Positions 16,794-24,290 of a stretch of 64,000 nt of DNA are shown here, one piece after another. How positions within the stretch are numbered: position 1 is the first letter of the stretch; the number at the start of each line of letters is the position of its first letter. Both the position numbers and the translations under genes were made by a program. This DNA is from Rhodococcus sp. G-MC3. GTDB taxonomy: Bacteria; Actinomycetota; Actinomycetes; Mycobacteriales; Mycobacteriaceae. The stretch covers positions 1 through 64,000 of the forward strand of contig NZ_JASISW010000005.1 of the NCBI RefSeq assembly GCF_030063335.1. Reading direction: 5' to 3'. The notes under the pieces are model-generated. The model had not been told where the DNA came from, did no database searches, and saw nothing but the letters and a program-made list of their open reading frames with translations.

Positions 16794-17399
16794 CTAGGAG
16801 GCGCAGTCCGGGCGAGGGTGCTTCCTCACCTCGCGCACGAAACGTTCGATCAGCGCAGGATCTTTGACGCCGCGTGAGCTTTCGATGCCGCTCGACACGT
16901 CGACGCCTGCGGCTCCGGTCGCCTCGATGCCCGCACGGACATTGTCGACTCCGAGTCCCCCTGCGAGTATCCATGGCCGAGTTGGGCATTCGAGGCCGCT
17001 CCAGTCCCAGGTATTGCCCGCGCCTGCAATCGAACCGTCGACCAGCAGGCTGTCCTCGCCGAGCGAGGTGTAGTCGGAACCGGCAGCAGCGGCTCGGTAC
17101 ACGGTGAGCCCGGCTCGGTGCAACTCGTCAACCTGAGCACTGGTGCGTAGGTCGTGGACTTGAACCGTGCCGATACCGGTTTGGGATGCGACGAGCAGGA
17201 TTTCGGGCAGCGTCGATCCCTTGAAAACACCGACAGCGTCGGAACGGCCCGCGACGAGTTTTACCAGCGGCAGCGCCTCGTCGACGGTAGTGCGGCGTGG
17301 GCTCGGTGCGAAGACGAAGCCGATTGCGTCGACATTCAAGGACAGAGCGATTTCCAGGGTCGATCGATTTCGGAAGCCGCACAGTTTGATGAACGTCAT
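16794..17399 (-). CDS. trpF: Phosphoribosylanthranilate isomerase (TrpF-like)
   Basis: 201 residues with the TrpF barrel signatures: IKLCGFR with Cys7 as the likely general base, AIGFVFAPSPR, LLVDGSIAGAG with Asp121 as the likely acid, WILAGGLGVDNV and GVDVSSGIES. TrpF rearranges N-phosphoribosylanthranilate in tryptophan synthesis. Actinobacteria normally use the dual-substrate PriA/HisA for this step and lack trpF, so a separate gene is unusual. No other trp gene is nearby. Three bases of its loop differ from textbook TrpF, but both catalytic residues are kept. Confidence 0.82.
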   Translation of the reverse strand: MTFIKLCGFRNRSTLEIALSLNVDAIGFVFAPSPRRTTVDEALPLVKLVAGRSDAVGVFKGSTLPEILLVASQTGIGTVQVHDLRTSAQVDELHRAGLTVYRAAAAGSDYTSLGEDSLLVDGSIAGAGNTWDWSGLECPTRPWILAGGLGVDNVRAGIEATGAAGVDVSSGIESSRGVKDPALIERFVREVRKHPRPDCAS

Positions 17400-17530
17400 C
17401 GCACAAGATTACCGGCGTCTGCGTTGTCGCCGAAACATGACATTCTGGACTCGAAGTTCGACGACAGCGAGGATGCCATGAGGACCGATGGTTCAGTCTC
17501 TACCGAAGTCACGTCCGAGCAGTGCCCCTG

Positions 17531-17683
17531 ATGGAATGGGGCGACGGACTCCAGGTGGCTGTCATCGTGGCTCTGGCTGCCGTGGGCACGTGCCTGTTGG
17601 TGGTCGGTGCATTCGGATCCGGCGCCTTGTGTTTCGGCGTTGCCGCACTGTGGTTCTGGCGGCTCTACCGGACGGGGGAGTGA
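17531..17683 (+). CDS. Small single-span membrane protein, 50 residues
   Basis: The ATG at 17531 opens a 50-codon frame: acidic start MEWGDGLQ, then about 38 hydrophobic residues with Gly and Cys, ending WFWRLYRTGE. This is one long or two short membrane spans with an aromatic/basic end, the pattern of a genuine small membrane protein. A possible 17-codon leader (17478-17531) ends in TGATG, overlapping its start and suggesting translational coupling. The rest of the gap 17400-17866 holds only the inverted repeat at 17791. Function unknown. Confidence 0.45.
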   Translation: MEWGDGLQVAVIVALAAVGTCLLVVGAFGSGALCFGVAALWFWRLYRTGE

Positions 17684-17790
17684 CGAGCGGACACAGCGCG
17701 GTTCGGGCGGCGGACTGCGATTCTGGAGCCTGCATTACATATCCGTGCTGCGCCGAGGTGTTCCTGGAGGCGAACCAGCGCATCGACGAG

Positions 17791-17846
17791 CTGCGAATTC
17801 TCGCCCACGTTCCCCCAGATTCCTCGGCGCAGACGAGAATTCGCAG
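17791..17846. terminator. Long perfect inverted repeat between convergent genes
   Basis: CTGCGAATTCTCG and CGAGAATTCGCAG are perfect 13-bp arms 30 bp apart. The site lies between the small membrane gene and the convergent ThiF gene. There is no T-run, so termination by this hairpin is a guess from position. Confidence 0.35.
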
Positions 17847-17866
17847 TGCACAGGTACGTCGGCCCG

Positions 17867-18883
17867 TCAGGCGGTAACTTCGGCGATGTTCCTGATGTGC
17901 GCCTCCAGGTTGATGCGTACGCGCCCGGACGGGGGCGGTGAACCCAGACCGAATGCGCGAACTACCGCCGCGACCGAGGCGCCGCCCAGTGCGACATCGC
18001 TACCCAGTTGAGGCCACGTCGACAGTGTCTTCCCGATTTCGGGGAGGGAGGCGAGCATGCGCGGAGTCAGTTTGGTGGGGTCGAGGATTCGAGCTGCCAA
18101 CGGCGCCTTCTGCTCGGGAGTGATGTTCGCCAAGGCGTCGGCGTCCAGATCGCCCAGCAGACCGTGCATCAGCGGTCGGTTCGGTTCGATGTCGAAGCGC
18201 TCGACGTCGAGAATTCCGCCGTCGCTGGTCTCCATGACGACCGGAATGCCCCGTTGCCGGGCGTTCTCCCGGAGCGTCAATTTGGTGTCGAGAGAGTCAC
18301 ATTCGTCGATGACGATATCGAGACCGTCGAGGAATGCATCCATCGACGACGGCGTCAGCCCCTCTGGATATGTGATCACCGACAGGTATGGATCCAGCTC
18401 GGCGATACGACGTGCCGCAACGGCCGATTTGTTGACGTCGAGATCGAAGATCGACGCCGGCACCCGGTTGAGATTGGACAGATCCAGTTCGTCGAAATCC
18501 GCCAGCCGCAGTTCACCGCACAACCCCTCGATGGCGATGGTGTGGGCAACTGCGTGACCAACACTCAGACCCACCACCCCGACCCGTAAACCACTCATAC
18601 GCTTCTGTTCCGACTGGGTGATCTTGTTTCGATTGCGGTCCAGTCTCAGCGTCCTGAAACCCTCCGGACCGAGAACCCTGACGAGTGATGTGCGCCACGG
18701 ATAGTGCACCCACCGCACAGGTTCTTCGCGAATCTCTTTCGCCGGTTCCGGGACCAGCGCGTGCAATGATCCGAGCTGATTCTTGGTGGTGTCCAGCACG
18801 GACATTCCTTGGCTCGCGACGAGTTCGTCGAACAGCGCCAAATCTTTTTCAGAGGTTGGATCCAGTACGTAGTGCTCTGCCAT
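17867..18883 (-). CDS. ThiF/MoeB-like E1 adenylyltransferase, Rv1355c (MoeY)-type
   Basis: 338 residues. After an N-terminal region of about 95 residues comes the E1 Rossmann domain: LRVGVVGLSVGHAVAHTIAIEG (degenerate nucleotide loop), LRLADFDELDLSNLNRVPAS with Asp and Asn-Arg that bind ATP and substrate in this family, and VIDECDSLDTKL. It resembles the N-terminal half of mycobacterial Rv1355c, which I recall as ThiF plus a nitroreductase domain; that second domain is absent here. No CxxC zinc pairs are seen. GAGGG precedes the ATG. It is divergent from an acyltransferase-like gene. Confidence 0.8.
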   Translation of the reverse strand: MAEHYVLDPTSEKDLALFDELVASQGMSVLDTTKNQLGSLHALVPEPAKEIREEPVRWVHYPWRTSLVRVLGPEGFRTLRLDRNRNKITQSEQKRMSGLRVGVVGLSVGHAVAHTIAIEGLCGELRLADFDELDLSNLNRVPASIFDLDVNKSAVAARRIAELDPYLSVITYPEGLTPSSMDAFLDGLDIVIDECDSLDTKLTLRENARQRGIPVVMETSDGGILDVERFDIEPNRPLMHGLLGDLDADALANITPEQKAPLAARILDPTKLTPRMLASLPEIGKTLSTWPQLGSDVALGGASVAAVVRAFGLGSPPPSGRVRINLEAHIRNIAEVTA

Positions 18884-18992
18884 TGCGCCCTCGCATTTTC
18901 CGGCTGTAAGTGACTCTCAGTCGTCAACGTAGCCGATCGGTCAGTCCGGACCTTTCGCCGAGTACCCGAACTTCTTTATGAATGCACACAAA

Positions 18993-19022
18993 ATATCGGG
19001 GTCGATATCAGGGAATTCCCTG
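18993..19022. promoter_or_regulatory. Two adjoining perfect palindromes in the divergent gap
   Basis: ATATCG-GGGT-CGATAT (18993-19008) abuts CAGGGAATTCCCTG (19009-19022). Both are perfect. They sit about 110-140 bp from the ThiF start and 200 bp from the GNAT-like start, a good place for a shared regulator. The regulator is unknown. Confidence 0.45.
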
Positions 19023-19120
19023 TTCGTCTGTGTGTGAACTCATCACCGACGCGGTTTCTGAGCACTGATGGCTCGCCACAAACCGGGGAAAAGTTCTGAA
19101 AACGTGAACAATGAGTAGTA

Positions 19121-19171
19121 CTGCCACCTGGCAGTGCTGCCGGCCACATGCGATATCGCTACCGCCGGCAG
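19121..19171 (+). other. Hairpin-rich leader before the GNAT-like gene
   Basis: CTGCC-ACCT-GGCAG (19121-19134) is followed by an 8-bp perfect stem CTGCCGGC / GCCGGCAG (19137-19171) whose loop holds a further palindrome, GCGATATCGC. This is 50 bp before the GTG start at 19221. Possible RNA control or extra operators; I recognise no riboswitch class. Confidence 0.35.
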
Positions 19172-19220
19172 TTCCTCCGCGGTTTCTACCCGGACTCCGC
19201 GCCGTTTTTCAGGAGAACCT

Positions 19221-20009
19221 GTGACTGTTGTCTCGACAAGTTCAGTGATGACTATCGAACCTCTGGGAAAGGATGCATCGGCAAGTCGATTGACGCCGAT
19301 GACGAGTCGGCGGTCGGCGAACCTGTCCTTCACGCCGCGTTCGAGTACCTGCGACGCCAGCTCGCTGACCCTGGTGGCTGCGACGCCCGATGCCGCTCCG
19401 GACCTGTGGTCCAGGTATGTCGACGGCGCCTGGGCGTCGTACTCGCGTCACGGAGTAACGGTTGCACTCGACATCGACGAGGTCGCATCCGGTGCGACCA
19501 CCTCTGTGTTCTACGTTGTTCTGGGCGAGGACGGCACGATGTTGGGTGGTGTACGCGCCCAGGGTCCGTACACGGTGGTCGAGCAGTCGCACGTGCTGAC
19601 CGAATGGGAGAACTCGCCTGGACTGGACATCGTCACTGCGCAACTCCAGGCGCGCTTGCCGCAAGGAATCGTAGAGATGAAGAGCGCTTGGGTCGGCAAC
19701 GGTGGATCGGGACGCGTCGTCTCGGGCTTGCTCGCACGAACCGCACTGCCGACCCTGCACCTCGTCGGCGCCAGGTATCTCTTCGCCAGTGCTGCCGATC
19801 ATGTGCTTCGTCAGTGGGAGGCTTCCGGTGGCCGGATAGACACGAGCGTCCCGGCAGCGGCTTACCCGAGTGATCAGTATCGGACCCGAATGATGTGGTG
19901 GGACCGCCAAACGATTGCACGAGAGGCGCGTGCCGAGGTGTGGGCCGCGATGCAACTGGATGCCATGGTTCTCAACGGGCCGAGCGACTACTCCTCGGCG
20001 GTCGCTTGA
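19221..20009 (+). CDS. GNAT/autoinducer-synthase-like acyltransferase (tentative)
   Basis: 262 residues from the GTG at 19221, chosen for AGGAG five bases before it. After a Ser/Thr-rich tail of about 55 residues, VTVALDIDEVASGATTSVFYVVLGEDGTMLGGVRAQGPY recalls the GNAT-type core of acyl-homoserine-lactone and N-acyl amino acid synthases (acidic patch, substrate strand, G-x-R). The C-terminal half has PTLHLVGARYLFASAADHVLRQWEASGGRI. The family call is by eye and uncertain. It is divergent from the ThiF gene, and its end overlaps the diguanylate cyclase end by 22 bp on opposite strands. Confidence 0.5.
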   Translation: MTVVSTSSVMTIEPLGKDASASRLTPMTSRRSANLSFTPRSSTCDASSLTLVAATPDAAPDLWSRYVDGAWASYSRHGVTVALDIDEVASGATTSVFYVVLGEDGTMLGGVRAQGPYTVVEQSHVLTEWENSPGLDIVTAQLQARLPQGIVEMKSAWVGNGGSGRVVSGLLARTALPTLHLVGARYLFASAADHVLRQWEASGGRIDTSVPAAAYPSDQYRTRMMWWDRQTIAREARAEVWAAMQLDAMVLNGPSDYSSAVA

Positions 20010-21196
20010 CGAGGTCCAGTGGTGTTCGGCGATGTCCGCCGAACAGCGTTCGGGGAGTGCAACGCTCGCTCATAGGCACCACGTGGAGCCCACGTCACCA
20101 GCATTGTCCCGGCGTGGGACGCTTGGTCTCGACCGCTGGATTTGGCGTCGTACAACGCGTTGTCGGCGGCGTGCATCAGCGTGTCGATCACGTGCTCGAT
20201 GTGTGGCTCTTCGCTGATTCCGTCGACAGTGAGCCGCGGATCGAGTGCGGTCCTCACGTCTGCGGTCACCGAACCGACGCTCACAGTAACCTCGCACTCT
20301 GATCTGACGTGTTCGAGAATGGCTGTCTCGAGCGGACTTTCCAGTATGCGAGGGGTGAGGACGAGAAATTCCTCGCCGCCGATGCGAGAGACAATTGCGT
20401 CGTCGGACTCGGTGTCGTCTGTGGCGTGACGAAGTGCGTCGGCGATGGTGACGAGAATGCGATCGCCTGCGGCATGGCCGAGACTGTCGTTCACCGCCTT
20501 GAAATGGTCGATGTCGACCACGAATGCAGAAATCTGTCCGCGTTCCACGCACGTGGTGTCCAGAAGGTCCTCGACGTGGCTGAGCATGCCGCGGCGATTG
20601 AGCAGACCGGTGAGCGGATCGGTGTTCGCAAGAACATTGAGGCGTCCGTTGACTGCGAGTAGAGACCGGCGGAGTGCGGCGATGAGAATCACCGGTACCA
20701 GGACCGTCGTCGTTGCCGCACCCACCGCGATGCACGCGATCGGTATGCCCGATGCAGACAAGGTGATGATGGACAACCACGACGCGAGCGCGACCGAACC
20801 CGCTGTGAGGACCGCCGTCACTCGCGTCGGTGATCCGGATGCCGCGATCGCGGGAACCACGGCGAGCATCGAGGTGACGGCCCTCGTCCCTGCTGGATCT
20901 GCGATCAGGTAGGCGGACAGGGCGACTCCGATCATTCCGCCCGCGCCGAACACACCGAACTGAATGTCGTTCAGCGTTCCTACCTTGACGGCGAACAGCA
21001 CAGTCACAGCAGTGAACACCATGATGATCGTGAGCAGTGGAAACGCGTTGTCGCGAAGAAAGCCCGGGGAGATCAACGCGATCGTGAGCAGGGGGACAGC
21101 GCCGAGCGCGCTGACCACCACCATCGCGGTGCGTGAGTCGAATCGGGACAGGAGGGAATGCGGTTCTGCACGAGTACGGCGCAGCGTCGCGTTCAT
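19988..21196 (-). CDS. Membrane-bound diguanylate cyclase (GGDEF)
   Basis: 402 residues from the ATG at 21196 (GAGGG upstream). About six membrane spans (residues 23-178) precede the cyclase domain, which begins NTDPLTGLLNRRGM, has the metal site VVDIDHFKAVND and the active-site loop GGEEF at 273-277. It should therefore make c-di-GMP from GTP. No RxxD inhibitory site is seen five residues before the loop. A serine/arginine tail of about 45 residues follows the domain. In M. tuberculosis, from memory, the c-di-GMP gene Rv1354c also neighbours the ThiF-type gene Rv1355c. Confidence 0.88.
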   Translation of the reverse strand: MNATLRRTRAEPHSLLSRFDSRTAMVVVSALGAVPLLTIALISPGFLRDNAFPLLTIIMVFTAVTVLFAVKVGTLNDIQFGVFGAGGMIGVALSAYLIADPAGTRAVTSMLAVVPAIAASGSPTRVTAVLTAGSVALASWLSIITLSASGIPIACIAVGAATTTVLVPVILIAALRRSLLAVNGRLNVLANTDPLTGLLNRRGMLSHVEDLLDTTCVERGQISAFVVDIDHFKAVNDSLGHAAGDRILVTIADALRHATDDTESDDAIVSRIGGEEFLVLTPRILESPLETAILEHVRSECEVTVSVGSVTADVRTALDPRLTVDGISEEPHIEHVIDTLMHAADNALYDAKSSGRDQASHAGTMLVTWAPRGAYERALHSPNAVRRTSPNTTGPRQATAEE

Positions 21197-21284
21197 ATGT
21201 GGGTGCCCTCGGTTCGCGGTCGGTGTGAGCGAAAGCCTATCGCGTCCACATGGTCGGATCGGCGAACCTGCCAGGGACCCTCGC

Positions 21285-21602
21285 TCAGGGCGCGGTGCTC
21301 TCGTGGTCGTCCGGTTGTTCGTCGGGGCGGTCGACCTTGGTTTCCCACCGTGCTCGGCGTTCTTCAGCGGTCTGCTCCCACCACGGCGTTCCGCGCTCTC
21401 CGAGCGCAACTTTGGCTGCCTGGACTCCGTCGCGTGATCGCTGGGAACCGTCGGTCGTGCGCACGTCGCGCCGCCACGCCATCAGGATCGAACGTAACTC
21501 GGCGTTCCGAGCCTCAGGGATGTGCGGATCGGTGGCTCGCCACTTTCTGCCTTTGATGACGACGTGGTGGCCGTCGTCGGTCAGTTCGGGTCCATCGGTC
21601 AT
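21285..21602 (-). CDS. Small conserved actinobacterial protein of unknown function
   Basis: 105 residues, strongly charged, with no membrane span. The opening is VVIKGRKWRATDPHIPEA, followed by RNAELRSILMAWRRDV and a helical ALGERGTPWWEQTAEERRAR. I recall short proteins of this kind in many actinobacteria, sometimes automatically labelled 'biopolymer transporter Tol' without evidence. It may bind nucleic acid or another protein. It is divergent from the ArsR operon at 21680. Confidence 0.65.
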   Translation of the reverse strand: MTDGPELTDDGHHVVIKGRKWRATDPHIPEARNAELRSILMAWRRDVRTTDGSQRSRDGVQAAKVALGERGTPWWEQTAEERRARWETKVDRPDEQPDDHESTAP

Positions 21603-21643
21603 GCTTCGACGCTAGTCGAATTGCGCATGGGGCGACCGAGCTA

Positions 21644-21673
21644 TTGACATGCAAGCGTGCGCTTGCCTATTGT
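21644..21673 (+). promoter_or_regulatory. Leaderless ArsR promoter with internal operator
   Basis: TTGACA (21644-21649), 18 bp, TATTGT (21668-21673); the start point falls at the ArsR ATG at 21680. The spacer is the perfect palindrome GCAAGCG-TG-CGCTTGC (21651-21666), exactly between -35 and -10, the classic position for autorepression. Confidence 0.7.
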
Positions 21674-21679
21674 TCTGTG

Positions 21680-21982
21680 ATGCCCGAGAAACCGGGGGTT
21701 GCCGAGATGTTCAAGGCGCTGGCGGATCCGACCCGTCGTCTGATTCTGGACGAGTTGGTGTGCAGAGACGAGCAGACGCTCTTCGAGTTGTGTACGAGGT
21801 TGATCACTACGCACGGTCTGTCGTCGACGAGGCAAGCGGTGTCGCAACATCTCGACGTGTTAGAGAACGCAGGTCTGGTTCGCGTGAAGCGAAAGGGCCG
21901 CTACAAGTTTCACTTCATCGACACCGGTCCGCTGAGGGAGATCGGTCAACGATGGCCCGCATCGAGTCAGGAGCAACAGTGA
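21680..21982 (+). CDS. ArsR-family repressor of the VOC/SDR operon
   Basis: 100 residues: MFKALADPTRRLILDELV, then SSTRQAVSQHLDVLENAGLV and the beta-wing VKRKGRYKFHFID. It lacks the metal-binding Cys motif of classical ArsR. The gene appears leaderless and self-regulated through the palindrome in its promoter. It overlaps the following VOC gene by four bases (GTGA) and heads an operon with it and an SDR, so it likely responds to a substrate or product of those enzymes. Confidence 0.9.
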   Translation: MPEKPGVAEMFKALADPTRRLILDELVCRDEQTLFELCTRLITTHGLSSTRQAVSQHLDVLENAGLVRVKRKGRYKFHFIDTGPLREIGQRWPASSQEQQ

Positions 21983-22368
21983 AGATCTACATCACCAGCA
22001 TCATGGTCAACGACCAAGACACGGCACTGGGCTTTTACACCGACATCCTGGGGTTCGTGAAGAAGCACGAAATTCCGATGGGTGCTCACAAGTGGCTGAC
22101 TCTCGTGAGCCCTGGCAACGAGGACGGTCCAGAACTGGGGCTCGAACCGGCCGATCATCCTGCCGTTGCGCCCTTCCGGGAAGCGCTGATGGCCGATGGA
22201 ATTCCGTTCACATCGTTCGCTGTCGACGACGTGCATGCCGAGTACGAACGTCTGATCGGGCTCGGTGTCGTGTTCACGCAGCAGCCCACCGAGATGGGTC
22301 CGGTCACCGTCGCGACGTTCGACGACACCTGTGGCAACCTCATCCAGATCTCCAGCTACGCAGGCTGA
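21979..22368 (+). CDS. VOC (glyoxalase/dioxygenase superfamily) protein
   Basis: 129 residues from the GTG at 21979 (AGGAG six bases upstream), overlapping the ArsR stop. The two beta-alpha-beta-beta-beta modules are clear: ITSIMVNDQDTALGFYTDILGF and VDDVHAEYERLIGLGVVF ... FDDTCGNLIQI. The C-terminal D-x-x-GN-x-I/L is the standard VOC ending. Its reaction could be isomerase, dioxygenase or resistance-type binding. ArsR/VOC pairs are common in actinobacteria. Confidence 0.9.
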   Translation: MKIYITSIMVNDQDTALGFYTDILGFVKKHEIPMGAHKWLTLVSPGNEDGPELGLEPADHPAVAPFREALMADGIPFTSFAVDDVHAEYERLIGLGVVFTQQPTEMGPVTVATFDDTCGNLIQISSYAG

Positions 22369-22378
22369 GGCAGCGGCG

Positions 22379-23146
22379 ATGAGTCGAGCAGCGGCGACAA
22401 GTAGAACTGTCCTGGTCACCGGCGGCTCCCGCGGTATTGGTCGTGCGATCGCCCGCGCATTCGCCGCGCATGGCGATACGGTTGCCGTGCACTGCAACTC
22501 TCGCAGCGACGATGCCGATATCACGCTGTCCGGACTCGCGGGCGAAGGGCACCGAGTCGTGCGGGGCGACCTCACCGACCCGGAAGAAGTTCGACGGGTC
22601 GTCGGCGAGGCGGCAGGGGAAAGAGGGCTCGACGTTCTGGTGAACAACGCTGCCCGCATGGAGCCGCATCCGATCGTGGGGACGTCCTACGAAGTCTGGC
22701 AATCGGCATGGAGTCGAACGTTGGATGTCAATCTTGTTGCAGCAGCCAATGCCTCGTACTGTGCGGCGCACTCGATGATCGCAGGCGGCAGGCCGGGACA
22801 CATCGTCAACATCGCCTCGCGCGGTGCGTTTCGCGGCGAACCTGATCATCCGGCCTACGGCGCAAGCAAAGCGGCGTTGATCGCGATGGGCCAGTCGTTG
22901 GCCGTCGCGCTTGCGCCGCACAGGATCTGTGTAACTTCTGTCGCACCGGGATTCATCGAAACCGAAAGAGTCGCTGCGCGATTGGAAGGCGACGAGGGTG
23001 CAGCGATACGCAGTCAAAGCCCTTTCGGTCGCGTCGGTACGCCGGAAGAGGTTGCATCGGCAGTGCTGTATCTGGCGTCGCCCGAGGCGATGTGGTCGTC
23101 AGGGACGGTTCTCGACGTCAACGGTGCCTCGCACCTTCGGATGTGA
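22379..23146 (+). CDS. Short-chain dehydrogenase/reductase (SDR)
   Basis: 255 residues from the ATG at 22379, ten bases after the VOC gene. Classical SDR motifs: cofactor loop TGGSRGIG (15-21), NNAA at 89-92, catalytic Ser147 in NIASRGAF, Tyr160 and Lys164 in YGASKAAL, and a C-terminal GTVLDVNGAS of the FabG-like group. VHCNSR after the second strand suits NADPH. It forms an operon with the ArsR and VOC genes. Substrate unknown. Confidence 0.92.
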   Translation: MSRAAATSRTVLVTGGSRGIGRAIARAFAAHGDTVAVHCNSRSDDADITLSGLAGEGHRVVRGDLTDPEEVRRVVGEAAGERGLDVLVNNAARMEPHPIVGTSYEVWQSAWSRTLDVNLVAAANASYCAAHSMIAGGRPGHIVNIASRGAFRGEPDHPAYGASKAALIAMGQSLAVALAPHRICVTSVAPGFIETERVAARLEGDEGAAIRSQSPFGRVGTPEEVASAVLYLASPEAMWSSGTVLDVNGASHLRM

Positions 23147-23149
23147 CCG

Positions 23150-23542
23150 CTAGAAGCTGTCACCGGTTCGCCAGGGCATCTCCTGCAAGGTCCAGGTGTT
23201 GTCGTCGAGATCGGCGAAGCCTGCGTACCTGACCCCGCCGCCGACATCCTCGACATCGCCCACGACAACGCCGCGTTCGAGCAATTCAGTTCTCGACGCC
23301 TCGATGTCCTCCACCACAAGATGCAGGCCCTTGGTGGAACCGGGTGGCATGGAATATGCCGGCAACCCTGTTCCCATGCTTATCGAACATGCCGAACCCG
23401 GAGGGGTCAGCTGAACCACCCTGACTCCTGGCGCGGGCTGCACGTCGACATCGGCGACGAATCCAAGTTTCTCGGTGTAGAACGCTTTGGAGAGGTCGAC
23501 GTCGGCTACTGCGATGGGGACCAGTTCCAGCTTCATCTTCAT
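23150..23542 (-). CDS. VOC-family protein
   Basis: 130 residues from the ATG at 23542, with GGAG upstream; the frame is open further but lacks a better start. It opens LVPIAVADVDLSKAFYTEKLGF and has the second module GLHLVVEDIEASRTELLERGVVV and ending FADLDDNTWTLQEMP. The wording matches the lactoylglutathione-lyase-like VOC group. Its stop lies 3 bp from the SDR stop, so the two genes converge. Function unknown. Confidence 0.88.
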   Translation of the reverse strand: MKMKLELVPIAVADVDLSKAFYTEKLGFVADVDVQPAPGVRVVQLTPPGSACSISMGTGLPAYSMPPGSTKGLHLVVEDIEASRTELLERGVVVGDVEDVGGGVRYAGFADLDDNTWTLQEMPWRTGDSF

Positions 23543-23651
23543 GTTGTGTGCTCCAGGTGGCGGCGTCGTCGATCGCGGTGTTGGTACATGCGGTGGTGGT
23601 ACATGGTAGCCAGTGGCTCGGCCGCAGACGGTCGGCAATCGCTAAAACAGG

Positions 23652-24203
23652 TCAGCCGAAGTCGACTGCATCGGTGGCGACGGTGCCCGCGATTCGGCCG
23701 GGTGCTTTTTGGTTTTCCCAATACAGATTGGTGTGCGCGATGACCTGTTGCGGGGGAGGAGCGCCCCATTCGCTGAGATCTTCCGTCGTGTGGGCGTCGC
23801 TGACAAGGGTGGCGTCGTATCCGCGAGCGAGGGCACCGTGCAGCGTGCTTCTGATGCAGGCGTCGGTTTGAGCACCGACGACGATCAAACCGCCTACACC
23901 GAGTTCGGCCAGAACCGATTCGAGATCGGTGTCCTCGAAGGAATCGCCGTAGGTCTTGTGAATCAGCGGTTCCGATTCCAGCCGTGTCAATCGAGGTACG
24001 TATGCCCAGCCGGGAGTCGACGGCACCAATTCGTCCGACGAGTGCTGGACCCACACGACCGGCGTCAGCGCGGCCCTTGCCCTCGCGACAAGTGCTTGGA
24101 TGTTCGATACAACAGTGTCCGCGTCGATCGATGCAGCCATCACGTCGTTCTGAACGTCGACCACGAGCAGTGCTGTTCTCGGACGGTCGAGGAGTGTTGT
24201 CAT
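23652..24203 (-). CDS. Isochorismatase-family cysteine hydrolase
   Basis: 183 residues from the ATG at 24203. The triad is Asp16 (VVDVQND), Lys83 (IHKTYGDSF) and Cys116 (AQTDACIRST). The start is supported by TATTCT ending seven bases before the ATG, a fit for a leaderless transcript. A GTG at 24239 would add 12 residues. Only limited similarity to the paralogue at 16174 is apparent outside the catalytic motifs. The substrate is unknown. Confidence 0.87.
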   Translation of the reverse strand: MTTLLDRPRTALLVVDVQNDVMAASIDADTVVSNIQALVARARAALTPVVWVQHSSDELVPSTPGWAYVPRLTRLESEPLIHKTYGDSFEDTDLESVLAELGVGGLIVVGAQTDACIRSTLHGALARGYDATLVSDAHTTEDLSEWGAPPPQQVIAHTNLYWENQKAPGRIAGTVATDAVDFG

Positions 24204-24290
24204 GCGAGTCAGAATAGCGCTGGCGTCGGACAGAGACACGAAAGCGGTTCGGCTCGTGCCCGCTCTGCTCGAGGTAGCGATGCCTCGACG

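Noticed and set aside
19988..21409. Longer diguanylate cyclase beginning at 21409.
   Set aside because: The extra 71 residues are Arg/Pro-rich with no domain. The ATG at 21196 has GAGGG upstream and gives a normal first membrane span.
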